Below are positions 52,279 through 61,688 of a stretch of 64,000 bases of DNA, in pieces. Made by a program: the position numbers and the translations under genes. Each line of letters opens with the position of its first letter. The first letter of the stretch is position 1. The notes beneath the pieces were generated by a model, which saw nothing but the letters and a program-made list of their open reading frames with translations, ran no database searches and had not been told where the DNA came from. Source of the stretch: COMBO-56-21 sp963705355 (GTDB lineage: Archaea; Thermoplasmatota; Thermoplasmata; UBA10834); contig OY970070.1 in the NCBI GenBank assembly GCA_963705355.1, positions 620,001 to 684,000 of the forward strand, written 5' to 3'.

Positions 52279-53181
52279 TCATCGATAGCTCTCGCCCGTG
52301 ATACGCTCGAACATCTCTATGTAGAGCTCGGAGATCTCCTCGATCTTCGCCTCTGGGAGAGACGGGATCCTCGGCTCCGACTTGCCCATCTTCCTAGCTT
52401 CCACGAGCTTGTCATAGTAGCCCAGCTGCCTGTAGTACTGCCTGACATTCTCCTTGCTCAGTTCGACGAACTGTCCCTTGGAGTAGCTCTCCCAGTCCCA
52501 CCATCGGTCCTCGTCCGCAGTCCCGAACGTGTCGACGATCATCAGCTCTCGCTCCTCGTCGAATGCGTATTCCTTCTTGCCGTCGACGTGGATGAGGTCT
52601 CTCTTCTCGACCTCCTCTGCGATCTTCTCATCTATCTTGAGGACGGCGTCCGCGATTGATTTGTACTCGTCATTTGTCAGCCCTGAGATCTTCATGGCCT
52701 CCTTCTTCGTGAGCAGCCTGTCGACCTTCTCCAGCTTTGTGGTGAACTCGAGACAGGGCTCCGGAAGTTTGTCGCCGTACTTGACCTCCTTGGTGGCCTT
52801 GAACCCCAGCTTGACAGGCCTCAGTTCCCCGCTTTGAATCCTGTCCCACAAGGAACCGGCGACGTAGTGTCTGCAGATGACCTCGAGCGGGATCAGATAG
52901 TTGACGGTCTTCTTGCTTATCTTCGAGTGTTCGAGAATCTGGACCTTCTGGACTCTCATTCGATTCGGTGGGATCAGCTCCCGGAAATGCGACTTGATCC
53001 CGCTCGATCTCGCCACCTGGAACCAGAATGCGCTGGACCTGCAGAGCGTCTCGCCCTTGTGGGGGATAAGCGAAGGGATGATCTTGTCGAAGACGGAGAT
53101 CTTGTCGGAAAAGACGAACTCCAACGAGTGAGAATCCACCTCGTATACGTCCTTGACCTTCCCCTGGCGGATCAGTTTCAT
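52279..53181 (-). CDS. purC: SAICAR synthetase
   Basis: A 300-residue enzyme adding aspartate to CAIR in purine synthesis. Motifs include LIRQGKVKDVYEVD, FVFSDKISVFDKIIPSLIPHKG, PLEVICRHYVAGSLW and LMIVDTFGTADEDRWW. It lies alone, not in a purine operon. The ATG at 53181 is about 30 bases from TATA-like CTTAATAAC near 53212, so it is probably leaderless; the longer frame starts upstream of that promoter. Confidence 0.93.
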   Translation of the reverse strand: MKLIRQGKVKDVYEVDSHSLEFVFSDKISVFDKIIPSLIPHKGETLCRSSAFWFQVARSSGIKSHFRELIPPNRMRVQKVQILEHSKISKKTVNYLIPLEVICRHYVAGSLWDRIQSGELRPVKLGFKATKEVKYGDKLPEPCLEFTTKLEKVDRLLTKKEAMKISGLTNDEYKSIADAVLKIDEKIAEEVEKRDLIHVDGKKEYAFDEERELMIVDTFGTADEDRWWDWESYSKGQFVELSKENVRQYYRQLGYYDKLVEARKMGKSEPRIPSLPEAKIEEISELYIEMFERITGESYR

Positions 53182-53347
53182 GGCGTCAGTCGCCTTGTAC
53201 ACGATATTCGTTATTAAGGGTTTTGGTGTTGAGGACAGACACTGACTGCGCATGAATTGGACGCTGCAAATGCGTTTCCTAGGTTGGTAGCCTCAAAATC
53301 ATTAAGGTGCTAGCGACTTCTAAACCGACACGACAGAGGATGGCGAG

Positions 53348-54637
53348 ATGGCCCTGAATCTGACGAGACATTTTTCCGAAAGGACCAAGGAGATGCGCGC
53401 ATCCGAAGTCAGGGAATTGCTGAAGCTGCTTCAGGTTCCAGACATGATCTCGTTTGCTGGAGGCTTTCCAAATCCGGAATCGTTCCCTACAGAGATAATC
53501 AGACAGATCGTGAACGACGTTCTCGAGAAGGACGGGGCACAGGCGCTGCAGTACGGGATCACCGAAGGATACGCCCCCCTCAGAGAGAGTGTCGCAGACC
53601 GGATGAAGAAAAGGGGCATGGACATCTCAAAAGAGAACGTGTTGATCGTGAGCGGATCGCAGCAGGCCATCGATCTCATGGGCAAGATATTCATCGATCC
53701 GAAGGACACGATCGTGATTTCCGCTCCGACCTATCTTGCCGCTCTGACAAACTGGGCGGTCATGCAGGCCACCTTTGAATCCATCCCGATCGACCATAAC
53801 AACATGCGGATGGACATCTTCGAGGAGAGAATGAAGAGGCTGGTGAAGAGATCGAACCCGCCAGAGATAGTGTACGTCCTGCCGAACTTCCAGAATCCTG
53901 CCGGTGTCACGATGCCGGAGAAGAGCAGGAGGAAGATGGTGGACATGGCTTCGGAGTACGATTTCATCATCCTCGAGGACGACCCCTACGGAGACCTCCG
54001 TTACAGAGGAGATCCGATCCCGCCGCTGAAGCATTGGGATGACGAGGGGAGAGTCGTCTACACCAGCACATTCTCGAAGATCCTTGCTCCAGGACTACGA
54101 GTGGGGTGGGTCGTCGCTGATCCAGAGATCCTGAAGAAGTTGATAGTCGCGAAACAGTCCACGGACGTTTGCGCGAACGTTCTCGGGCAGAGGATCGCTC
54201 ATGAGTACATCGTCAGAGGTCACATAGATCCGCAGATCGAGAAGATCAAGCAGTTGTACAAGCGCAAGATGGACCTGATGCTCTCTGGAATGGAGGAATT
54301 CATGCCTGACGGAATCGGGTGGACAGAGCCGGAAGGAGGGATGTTCCTCTGGGTCACGCTTCCGGAGATGATGGATTCTGTGGAGCTCCTGAAGAAGGCG
54401 TTGAGGAAGAGAGTGGCATTCGTCTCCGGGAGGGCGTTCTTTGCGGATCCGAAGGAGGGAACGAGCACCATGAGGCTGAACTTCACGCATCCTTCGGACC
54501 AGATGATAACCGAGGGGCTTCGGAGGCTCGGCTCGGTTCTAAACCAGGAGATCGTTTCGAAGTGGGACAAGTCGAAGGAGACGGATGAGCGCAGGATGGA
54601 AGATGCAGTCCGGGGATCGCTCCTCGGCAAATCCTAG
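53348..54637 (+). CDS. Class I/II PLP aminotransferase (LysN/AroA-like)
   Basis: A 429-residue aminotransferase resembling the 2-aminoadipate/aromatic group: DMISFAGGFPNPESFP, LQYGITEGYAPLRESV, VLPNFQNPAGVTM, ILEDDPYGDLRY and the PLP lysine in TFSKILAPGLRVGW. The substrate could be aromatic amino acids, 2-aminoadipate or a branched chain. Its stop overlaps the convergent ATPase gene by four bases. Confidence 0.88.
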   Translation: MALNLTRHFSERTKEMRASEVRELLKLLQVPDMISFAGGFPNPESFPTEIIRQIVNDVLEKDGAQALQYGITEGYAPLRESVADRMKKRGMDISKENVLIVSGSQQAIDLMGKIFIDPKDTIVISAPTYLAALTNWAVMQATFESIPIDHNNMRMDIFEERMKRLVKRSNPPEIVYVLPNFQNPAGVTMPEKSRRKMVDMASEYDFIILEDDPYGDLRYRGDPIPPLKHWDDEGRVVYTSTFSKILAPGLRVGWVVADPEILKKLIVAKQSTDVCANVLGQRIAHEYIVRGHIDPQIEKIKQLYKRKMDLMLSGMEEFMPDGIGWTEPEGGMFLWVTLPEMMDSVELLKKALRKRVAFVSGRAFFADPKEGTSTMRLNFTHPSDQMITEGLRRLGSVLNQEIVSKWDKSKETDERRMEDAVRGSLLGKS

Positions 54638-55335
54638 AAGACTTCCGCGCCCGCGTGGACCACGATGCCTTTGTCCGTGATCGAATAGGGCTTCACTCGT
54701 CTGGAATGATTCGTCCGCCTCATCTTCAGTATCCTCACCGTCAGCTGGACCTCGCCGCCCTCCTTGCTCTCGTCAGACTGGAGCAGAAGGACGCCATCTG
54801 CAGTGTATTCCGCAAGCCCGTCTCTGGAAGACCGAGGATTCTCGTCCTTGACTTCCGCGGTCAACAGGACCGTGGCTCCGGTGCTGCGCAACAGCTGGCA
54901 CAGGTTGAACAAGTTGGACCGACGCTCGTTCTCGTCGGCGAACATCATGTTGAGCAAGGACACGGAATCCAGTACGACCCTCTTAGCGCCGAAGGACTTG
55001 ATGAACTTCGGGAGTTCGCTCTTGATGCGGGTGATGGTCGTCTTAGCATCCGACGGCTCGAGCTTGAACAGCCCCAGCTTCTTCTTGTCGATGGCTCCTG
55101 AAAGGTCCCAGCCAAATGATGAGGCGTTCTTGGCGATCGAGTCCTTGTCCTCTTCAAGAGAGATGAAAATGCAGGGCTCATCGTGCTTCAAGCCCTCGAC
55201 GATGAACTGAAGACCCAGAGTCGTCTTGCCGGTCCCGAAGGATCCCATTGCGACCACGATGTGGTTCTCAGGCAACCCCCCTTGGAGCATTTCGTCCAGT
55301 CCATCGATACCAGTCTTCACCCTGTTCACTGCCAT
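54634..55335 (-). CDS. KaiC-like RecA-superfamily ATPase
   Basis: A 233-residue RecA-like domain with a canonical Walker A (GSFGTGKTT, about 31-39), catalytic acids in FISLEEDKDS and a Walker B in RVVLDSVSLL. RRTNHSRRVKPYSI at the end resembles the KaiC C-terminal region. It lies four bases after a paralog whose Walker A is broken, so the two probably form a functional pair. Confidence 0.87.
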   Translation of the reverse strand: MAVNRVKTGIDGLDEMLQGGLPENHIVVAMGSFGTGKTTLGLQFIVEGLKHDEPCIFISLEEDKDSIAKNASSFGWDLSGAIDKKKLGLFKLEPSDAKTTITRIKSELPKFIKSFGAKRVVLDSVSLLNMMFADENERRSNLFNLCQLLRSTGATVLLTAEVKDENPRSSRDGLAEYTADGVLLLQSDESKEGGEVQLTVRILKMRRTNHSRRVKPYSITDKGIVVHAGAEVF

Positions 55336-55339
55336 ATGA

Positions 55340-56188
55340 TTATGCCACCCGTTCTGTGTTTATTACGACGAAGCCACTCTGAGATGTTATGAGCGTCGCG
55401 AACCGCGCTATCCTCTCTTGGTCCAGATGCGGCAGAACGCTCATGAACTTCTCAACATAGAGATACCTCTGACGCTTGGATGTGTGATGAAACTTCGCCC
55501 ATTCAAACTTGAATACGCCATCTACGCTGTCGATTATCATCTGCTGCCGCTTCCTGTCGAGTATCTCATCCGTCAGGATGAGGTAGAACACAGCGCCCCA
55601 TCTCTTGGCCATTCTCTGGATGCCTTTGAGCAGTGCGATGACATCCTGGAAGGCTATCGTATCGGAGACCACGAGGTCCGTGAGAGAGTCCAGGATCACC
55701 ATGCTTCTCGGCGCGTTCACATCCAGGAAATCCACGAGAGATTCCAGCAGCCCATCCTTCTTCTTGTCGGAGAAGATTTCCTCGGATCCCTCCGAACCCA
55801 ACCAGGACGTCGGAACGACCGTGTGAATGAAGTAGTCCCTCGAGAAGTCCTTGAAAAGGAGAGTGGACTTCAGAGACTCGTAGAAATCCTTGTTGAAGGA
55901 TAGCTTGACATCCTGTAGGATGTCATCCTTCGAGCGAGAGAACGTGATGTAGCACGTCTTGTCAGGGAGCCTGCCGTTCTTCCCCGCATCACCAAGTATG
56001 AAGGCCCTCGTGTCGGGATATTCCTTGACAATGCCGATCTTGGCCGCGGACGTGAGGGCGAACTCGTGACCCCCGCCGCCGACGTCGCCCAGCAACAGGA
56101 CAACCGAGCCAGCGGGCAATCCTCCCTGGATGATCGAATCGAAGTCGGCAACCCCAGTAGGTATCCTCAGGACATCCCCTTCTGACAT
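55340..56188 (-). CDS. KaiC-like protein with degenerate Walker A
   Basis: A 282-residue relative of the downstream ATPase. It keeps the KaiC start (IPTGVADFDSIIQGGLPAGSVVLLLGD) and Walker B (MVILDSLTDLV), but the P-loop reads GDVGGGGHEF, lacking the lysine and Ser/Thr, so ATP hydrolysis is unlikely. TATA-like ATTTTATAAC near 56222 fits a leaderless ATG at 56188. It may be a regulatory subunit for its active neighbour. Confidence 0.8.
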   Translation of the reverse strand: MSEGDVLRIPTGVADFDSIIQGGLPAGSVVLLLGDVGGGGHEFALTSAAKIGIVKEYPDTRAFILGDAGKNGRLPDKTCYITFSRSKDDILQDVKLSFNKDFYESLKSTLLFKDFSRDYFIHTVVPTSWLGSEGSEEIFSDKKKDGLLESLVDFLDVNAPRSMVILDSLTDLVVSDTIAFQDVIALLKGIQRMAKRWGAVFYLILTDEILDRKRQQMIIDSVDGVFKFEWAKFHHTSKRQRYLYVEKFMSVLPHLDQERIARFATLITSQSGFVVINTERVA

Positions 56189-56292
56189 CAGAAAGCCTTC
56201 GCGCGCATGCGACGCGCGTTATAAAATCGGGTTGTTAGTATAAATATTCTCGTGAACCCAGCAGGGGCGCATCGAGATTGATGAGCGCTTGC

Positions 56293-56769
56293 TCACCCAA
56301 AGTGTGTCACGAACTCTCTGAGCATCTCCAATGCCCTATTCGCAGATTGGGTTTTGATCTCAGATCTTGATCCTTTGAACACGCACCTGGAGCATTTCGA
56401 TGATTTGCTGGAACTGATCGCAACATAGACGAGCCCGACAGGTTTCGTCAGAGTCCCGCCGGTGGGACCGGCGATTCCAGTGATGCCGACCCCGACATCT
56501 GCCTGAAGCTGTCTCCTTGCCCCAGCAGCCATCTGGATTGCAACCTCTTCGCTCACGGCCCCTTTCGCCTTGAGCGTCTTGCCGTCGACACCGAGTAGAT
56601 TCGACTTTGCATCGTTGCTATAAGAGATCACACCGCCCAGGAAGTAGTCGCTGCTTCCAGGAACATCAGTCAACATATCTCCGAGCTTGCCTCCAGTGCA
56701 CGATTCTGCGACAGCAACGGTTAGCCCCCTTGACATCAGCAGCCGGCCGATTTCTTCAGCGAGCAACAC
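56293..56769 (-). CDS. pncC: Nicotinamide-nucleotide amidase (PncC / CinA C-terminal type)
   Basis: A 158-residue stand-alone CinA C-terminal domain. Motifs are TVAVAESCTGGKLGDML, GGVISYSNDAKSNLLGV, GITGIAGPTGGTLTKPVGLVY and FKGSRSEIK. PncC converts NMN to NaMN and ammonia. Its start overlaps the end of nadM by 14 bases, so NAD salvage steps are encoded together, a strong functional link. Confidence 0.9.
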   Translation of the reverse strand: MLLAEEIGRLLMSRGLTVAVAESCTGGKLGDMLTDVPGSSDYFLGGVISYSNDAKSNLLGVDGKTLKAKGAVSEEVAIQMAAGARRQLQADVGVGITGIAGPTGGTLTKPVGLVYVAISSSKSSKCSRCVFKGSRSEIKTQSANRALEMLREFVTHFG

Positions 56770-57310
56770 GTCCGCCTCGCCTCCTGTGGGGGCTCATGCC
56801 CGCATCGAGCAGCCTTTGCTTCGCATCGATGCCATCGAGGAACCTGGCGACTGGCTCAGGCACAAGATGACTCCATCTCTTGCCTGAGACAATCCGCTTT
56901 CTGATTTCCGTGGCAGAATACTCCTTCGGGTTGTACGCCTTGGTCCTGCTGACCCCATAGCCAGCCTGCTTGAAGAGCGATCTTGTCAGATCGCTGTTGG
57001 AGAACACGACATCGAAAGGCGGGACGTAAGACTCGAGGTGATTCACCCAGACGGAGTACCGGTTGACGTCCCTGACAGGTATGATCAGAACACGCGCCCT
57101 CTCTTCCTGGGTGAGAGACGACAGCAACATCTGATATCGCTCGCCCGCGGTGAAGGGATTCTTCTCTGTGTGGGACTCCTCGGCGCTCCCGATTATGACA
57201 ACAACATCATCACATTTGCGGAGGACCTCTCGGATGACCGCTAGATGTCCCTTGTGGAAAGGCTGAAACCTTCCGACGATTAGGCCGCGCACCAGAGAAC
57301 CTCCCGTCAA
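56756..57310 (-). CDS. nadM: Nicotinamide-nucleotide adenylyltransferase
   Basis: A 184-residue archaeal-type enzyme transferring AMP to NMN to give NAD. It has the nucleotidyltransferase signature GRFQPFHKGHL (13-23), the FTAGERYQM helix and the C-terminal YSATEIRKRI motif. The last 20 residues are rich in Arg. It overlaps lonB by four bases upstream and pncC by 14 bases downstream, so it is the middle gene of a tight three-gene operon. Confidence 0.93.
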   Translation of the reverse strand: MTGGSLVRGLIVGRFQPFHKGHLAVIREVLRKCDDVVVIIGSAEESHTEKNPFTAGERYQMLLSSLTQEERARVLIIPVRDVNRYSVWVNHLESYVPPFDVVFSNSDLTRSLFKQAGYGVSRTKAYNPKEYSATEIRKRIVSGKRWSHLVPEPVARFLDGIDAKQRLLDAGMSPHRRRGGRVAR

Positions 57311-59289
57311 TGAGCTGTGGGTCTGTCAGCACCTGGCACTGACGGAGCTGGTGTCGAAGGACGCTTTGCCGCGACCAGAGCTGCGAGCTTCTTGAGCAGG
57401 CCTTCCTTGCGCGCGCCAACGAGGGCGTGCGACAAAACATCGTTCAGCGTCCGAACGGGTATGACCTCTATCTTGCCCAAATACTTGTCCTCCAGGAGAA
57501 CGTCCTTCATATTCTCTTCCGGGATTAGGACTTTCTTCAGGCCGATCTCTGCTGCAGCCTCGATCTTGGCCGTGACTCCGCCAACGGGCAACACCTGACC
57601 GCGCACGCTCAGGCTGCCGGTCATCGCGCATGTCTGGTCCACCTCGATCTCTTCGAATGCCGATATCACGGCGGTGGCAACTGCGATTGACGCACTGTCT
57701 CCCTCGATGCCCTCGTAGGTCCCGATGAACTGAACATGTATGTCGTGGTTACTGATGTCCTCACCCGTGTACTTCTTGATGAGAGCGGAGACGTTCTGGA
57801 CAGACTCCTTGGCAATCTCCCCGAGCTTGCCCGTTGCGATGATCTTGCCACCCTCTTTTGCCTGTGGTGGTGTGACCTCGGCGACTATGGGCGTGACAAT
57901 GCCCGAGAATTCGGCCATGGAAGATTCCGCATTCAGGACAGCGAGACCGTTGACGATGCCGACGACCGCGCCTTCTGTGAGCGACATCTTGTAGTCCTTC
58001 CTGCGCTCGACCGCGCGGTCCGTGACCTGCTGCTCAAGTGACCTCGCGATCTTCTTTGCCTCAAGGACGTGCTTGGTGTCCACCTCGGATGCGCCCTTCT
58101 CAGTGGCGATATCGCCCGCCACCCTGATGAGCCCGCCGAGCTCTCTCAGCCTCAAAGTGAGCATGCCCCTTCTTCCGGCCCTTCTCTGTGCCTCTCTGAT
58201 GATCTCCGCCACAGCCCCTTTGTTGAAGTGCGGGATCTTCTTGTCCTTCGAGACTTCCTGGGCGACGAACCTTATCAGCTTCTCGCGGTTCAAGTCGGTA
58301 TCAGGCATGGTGCTCCTCATGTAGATCTCGTACCCGTAGCCTCTGATCCTTGATCTGAGCGCGGGATGCATTCCAGCAACGGCATCTAGGTTCCCCGCCG
58401 CAACGAGAATGAAGGCACAAGGCACAGGCTCGCTCTTCACCATCGCCCCTGAGCTCCTCTCGCTCTGACCTAGAATGCTGAACTCGCCCTCCTGAAGTGC
58501 GGTGAGAAGGCTCTGCTGGCTCTCTATCCGAAGCATGTTGATCTCGTCGATGAACAGGACGCCTTTGTTTGCTTTGTGTATTGCCCCGGGTTCTAGCCGC
58601 TCGTGGGCAGGTGTCTCCAGACCTCCGCTCTGGAAAGGATCGTGCTTGACATCTCCCAAAAGTGCCCCCGCATGCGCGCCTGTGGCATCTATGAACGGTG
58701 GCGGCTCGTCAGGCTTGTGTGTGACGATGAGCTTCGGCACTAGCGAAGCCTCTCTCCTCTGAGTGTAGGACCTCGCCAAGAAGTAGATGACCAACCCGCC
58801 AATCGCGGTGATCAGGAGCGGAGTCGAATTCCCCTGCTGCCATGAGAGGATCGCTCCCAATACAATGAACATGATGATCAACATCATCCACGATGAGTTC
58901 TTCTGAGCCTTCTTCTGCTCGGCCTCGAGCTTCTGAGCCTGGACGATCTCCTTACCCTTGCCTGCGGGGACTATCCTGATCTTCGGCTCGTTCTGGTCAT
59001 CGGGATTATTGTATGCGACGACGTCCTGTAGCTCCCCCTTGGGAAGGAAGTCCGTCATCGACCTCGCAAGCATGGACTTGCCCGTTCCAGGATCACCGAT
59101 CAAAATAAGGTGTCTTTTCTGCTCGGCAGCCTTCCTGATGACCAGGACGGCCTCGTCCTGCCCGATCACCTGGTCGACGAGCTGCGGTGGTATCTTGACA
59201 TCTGCGGTGGTCTCGAACTTCTGAGACCTGATCCATTCCTCAATGTCAGAGAGCCCCAGCGTCGAGCTCCAAGAATCACCAGTCACCAT
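57307..59289 (-). CDS. lonB: Archaeal membrane-anchored Lon protease (LonB)
   Basis: A 660-residue AAA+ protease. Walker A is GDPGTGKS (65-72); two membrane helices are inserted at about 134-150 and 156-172, the mark of archaeal LonB; Walker B is VLFIDEINML. The protease domain has the catalytic dyad Ser532 (EGDSASIA) and Lys575 (GGVTAKIEAA). It degrades damaged or regulatory membrane and cytosolic proteins. GGTGT before the ATG is a modest ribosome site. It heads the operon with nadM and pncC. Confidence 0.95.
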   Translation of the reverse strand: MVTGDSWSSTLGLSDIEEWIRSQKFETTADVKIPPQLVDQVIGQDEAVLVIRKAAEQKRHLILIGDPGTGKSMLARSMTDFLPKGELQDVVAYNNPDDQNEPKIRIVPAGKGKEIVQAQKLEAEQKKAQKNSSWMMLIIMFIVLGAILSWQQGNSTPLLITAIGGLVIYFLARSYTQRREASLVPKLIVTHKPDEPPPFIDATGAHAGALLGDVKHDPFQSGGLETPAHERLEPGAIHKANKGVLFIDEINMLRIESQQSLLTALQEGEFSILGQSERSSGAMVKSEPVPCAFILVAAGNLDAVAGMHPALRSRIRGYGYEIYMRSTMPDTDLNREKLIRFVAQEVSKDKKIPHFNKGAVAEIIREAQRRAGRRGMLTLRLRELGGLIRVAGDIATEKGASEVDTKHVLEAKKIARSLEQQVTDRAVERRKDYKMSLTEGAVVGIVNGLAVLNAESSMAEFSGIVTPIVAEVTPPQAKEGGKIIATGKLGEIAKESVQNVSALIKKYTGEDISNHDIHVQFIGTYEGIEGDSASIAVATAVISAFEEIEVDQTCAMTGSLSVRGQVLPVGGVTAKIEAAAEIGLKKVLIPEENMKDVLLEDKYLGKIEVIPVRTLNDVLSHALVGARKEGLLKKLAALVAAKRPSTPAPSVPGADRPTAH

Positions 59290-59503
59290 TAGTTACACCA
59301 GTAACATTCACAGATGCGACTGTCAGAGCTATTAACCCTGGTGCTAAATAAGGATTGCGCCGCCAACAAGGACCATTGTTGGAGAGGCCAGCATGCCTGA
59401 TACCGTCTCGTGAAAGAGCTGTCTCTGAGCTCGTTCCAACGCCCCGACGAACAAGTATTAGGAAGAGGGGCATCCATACGGCGCTGGCGCTCTGAGGACT
59501 GGA

Positions 59504-61675
59504 ATGAGGATCGACGATTTGGGCCTGGACCCACGCATAGCAAGGAAGCTGACAGAGGACGGAATCGAAGAGCTCTATCCGCCTCAAGAGAAAGCGATCG
59601 GACCCGCATTAGAGGGCAAGAACGTCGTTCTCGCCATCCCCACAGCCTCCGGGAAGAGCCTGATCGCATACTTGGCTATGCTCCAGGCAGTTCTCAGGGG
59701 AGGGAAGGCACTATACATCGTTCCGCTGAAAGCCCTAGCGTCCGAGAAGTTCGAGGACCTCGTGAAGTTCGAAGAGCTTGGGATCAGGGTCGGCGAATCG
59801 ACGGGAGACTACGATGAGGCGGATCCGAAACTGCACAGATACGACATCGTCGTGGCCACTTCCGAGAAGGCCGATTCGCTTCTTAGGCACAGATCGAAGT
59901 GGCTTGACCAGCTTTCGGTCGTTGTCGCGGACGAGGTCCACCTGATCAACGATCCTGAACGGGGTCCCACGCTCGAAGTGACCTTGGTCAAGTTCAGGAC
60001 CTTCAACCCGAACGCGCAGATCATCGCCCTTTCCGCCACGATCAGGAACTCGCACGAACTGGCCGAGTGGCTCGGGGCCACCCTAGTCGAGAGCGAGTGG
60101 AGGCCCGTTCCGCTGAGAGAGGGGGTATTCTCCGATGGGCACATCTTCTTCACTGACAACTCGAAGAAGAGCGTCCCCGATGAAGGCGAACCGATACACA
60201 GCCTCGTGAAGTACGCGCTGTCCTCGGGAGGCCAATGCCTCATATTCGTGAACACTCGGAAATCAAGCGAGTCGCTCGCGAATGAACTGGCCGGCGTAGT
60301 GAAGGCATCCGAAGGATACCAAGCGGACGAGTTGTCGAAGTTGGCGAGGCGTTTTGTCGGCGAACAAGAGGAGCCCACGACGATGGGCAACAAACTCGGA
60401 CGGAATCTAAAGAACGGCTGCGCGTTCCATCATGCGGGACTCACCAGTGCCCAAAGGAGACTCGTCGAATCGAGCTTCAAGAAGGGCTTGCTGAGGTGCA
60501 TAGTCGCAACGCCCACACTGGCCGCAGGGATAAATCTCCCTGCAAGGACCGTGCTCGTGAGGGATGTCCGAAGGTTCGATTCCAACATCGGATACACGAC
60601 AATACCGGTGCTCGAGATCAAGCAGATGTGCGGGAGGGCGGGAAGACCGAGGTTCGACACTTACGGCGAGGCCATACTCGTTGCGAAGAGCGAGGAGGAG
60701 AAGGACATGTTGCTGGAGACATACCTTCTCGGCGAGAACGAGAACATCTTCTCGAAGCTTGGCAGCGAACCAGCGATCCGATCGCACGTTCTGGCGCTCA
60801 TTGCCACAAAGGCGACCTCATCCCTTGACGAGCTCAAAGCGTTCTTCGAGAAGACCTTCCTATCGCACCAGACAGACGCCACCTACCTCAATGACATGAT
60901 TGCTGATGTCGTCGAGTTCCTGGCGAAGGAAGGGATGGTCCATGATGAGGAACCACTCAGGGCAACGCTCTTTGGGAGATGTGTTAGCGATCTCTACATC
61001 GACCCTCAGTCCGCGACAATCATCAGGGACGCTCTTGCGAAGTACGCACCAGGGAAGACCTTTGGCTTGCTCCACACGATCTGCGCGATCCCGGACATGC
61101 AGCTCCTCTATCTGCGCCAATCTGACTACTCGTGGATCGAGGATTTCGAGGGTGAGATGAACCCCCAGCTTCTGATTGCTTCTCCATCTGACCTTGCGAA
61201 ATACGAGATATTCCTTGCGGAGATCAAAACAGCAAAGATGGTCAGCGATTGGGTATCGGAGACCCACGAGAACGACATCGCCCACGCGTTCAATGTAGGC
61301 CCTGGCGACATAAGAAACAAGATGGAAATCGCAGAATGGCTCATCCACGCAACTGCGCGTCTGGCGGAGCTGTTCAACAAGGACGCGGTGAACGATGTCA
61401 GAGAGCTCAGAACTCGCATAAGATACGGCATCAAGCCCGAGCTTCTGGAGCTTGTCAAACTCAGCGGAGTAGGAAGGGTCCGAGCGAGGGCTCTGTTCGA
61501 CAGGGGAGTCAGGCGCATCGAAGACCTGAGGGCTACCAGCTACGACAGGCTCAAGCAAATACCAACTATCGGCGAGGCTGTGGCCAGATCCATCAAGAAA
61601 CAACTGGGCCAAACAGAGCCAGGGATGCCTGTTGAAGCCGACGAGGAGCAGAGATCGCTGAAAGACTATCGATAG
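59504..61675 (+). CDS. hel308: Hel308 superfamily 2 DNA helicase
   Basis: A 723-residue helicase of the Ski2-like Hel308 family that unwinds lagging strands at stalled forks. Motif I AIPTASGKS (44-52), Ia PLKALASEK, II ADEVHLI (142-148), III LSATI and VI QMCGRAGRPRFD are intact. The C-terminal helix-hairpin-helix (VGRVRARALFDRGVRRIEDL, TIGEAVARSI) is typical. GAGGA six bases before ATG and a TATA-like element near 59455 support the start. The next gene, 13 bases on, is cgi121. Confidence 0.95.
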   Translation: MRIDDLGLDPRIARKLTEDGIEELYPPQEKAIGPALEGKNVVLAIPTASGKSLIAYLAMLQAVLRGGKALYIVPLKALASEKFEDLVKFEELGIRVGESTGDYDEADPKLHRYDIVVATSEKADSLLRHRSKWLDQLSVVVADEVHLINDPERGPTLEVTLVKFRTFNPNAQIIALSATIRNSHELAEWLGATLVESEWRPVPLREGVFSDGHIFFTDNSKKSVPDEGEPIHSLVKYALSSGGQCLIFVNTRKSSESLANELAGVVKASEGYQADELSKLARRFVGEQEEPTTMGNKLGRNLKNGCAFHHAGLTSAQRRLVESSFKKGLLRCIVATPTLAAGINLPARTVLVRDVRRFDSNIGYTTIPVLEIKQMCGRAGRPRFDTYGEAILVAKSEEEKDMLLETYLLGENENIFSKLGSEPAIRSHVLALIATKATSSLDELKAFFEKTFLSHQTDATYLNDMIADVVEFLAKEGMVHDEEPLRATLFGRCVSDLYIDPQSATIIRDALAKYAPGKTFGLLHTICAIPDMQLLYLRQSDYSWIEDFEGEMNPQLLIASPSDLAKYEIFLAEIKTAKMVSDWVSETHENDIAHAFNVGPGDIRNKMEIAEWLIHATARLAELFNKDAVNDVRELRTRIRYGIKPELLELVKLSGVGRVRARALFDRGVRRIEDLRATSYDRLKQIPTIGEAVARSIKKQLGQTEPGMPVEADEEQRSLKDYR

Positions 61676-61688
61676 TACTTAATCTGAT

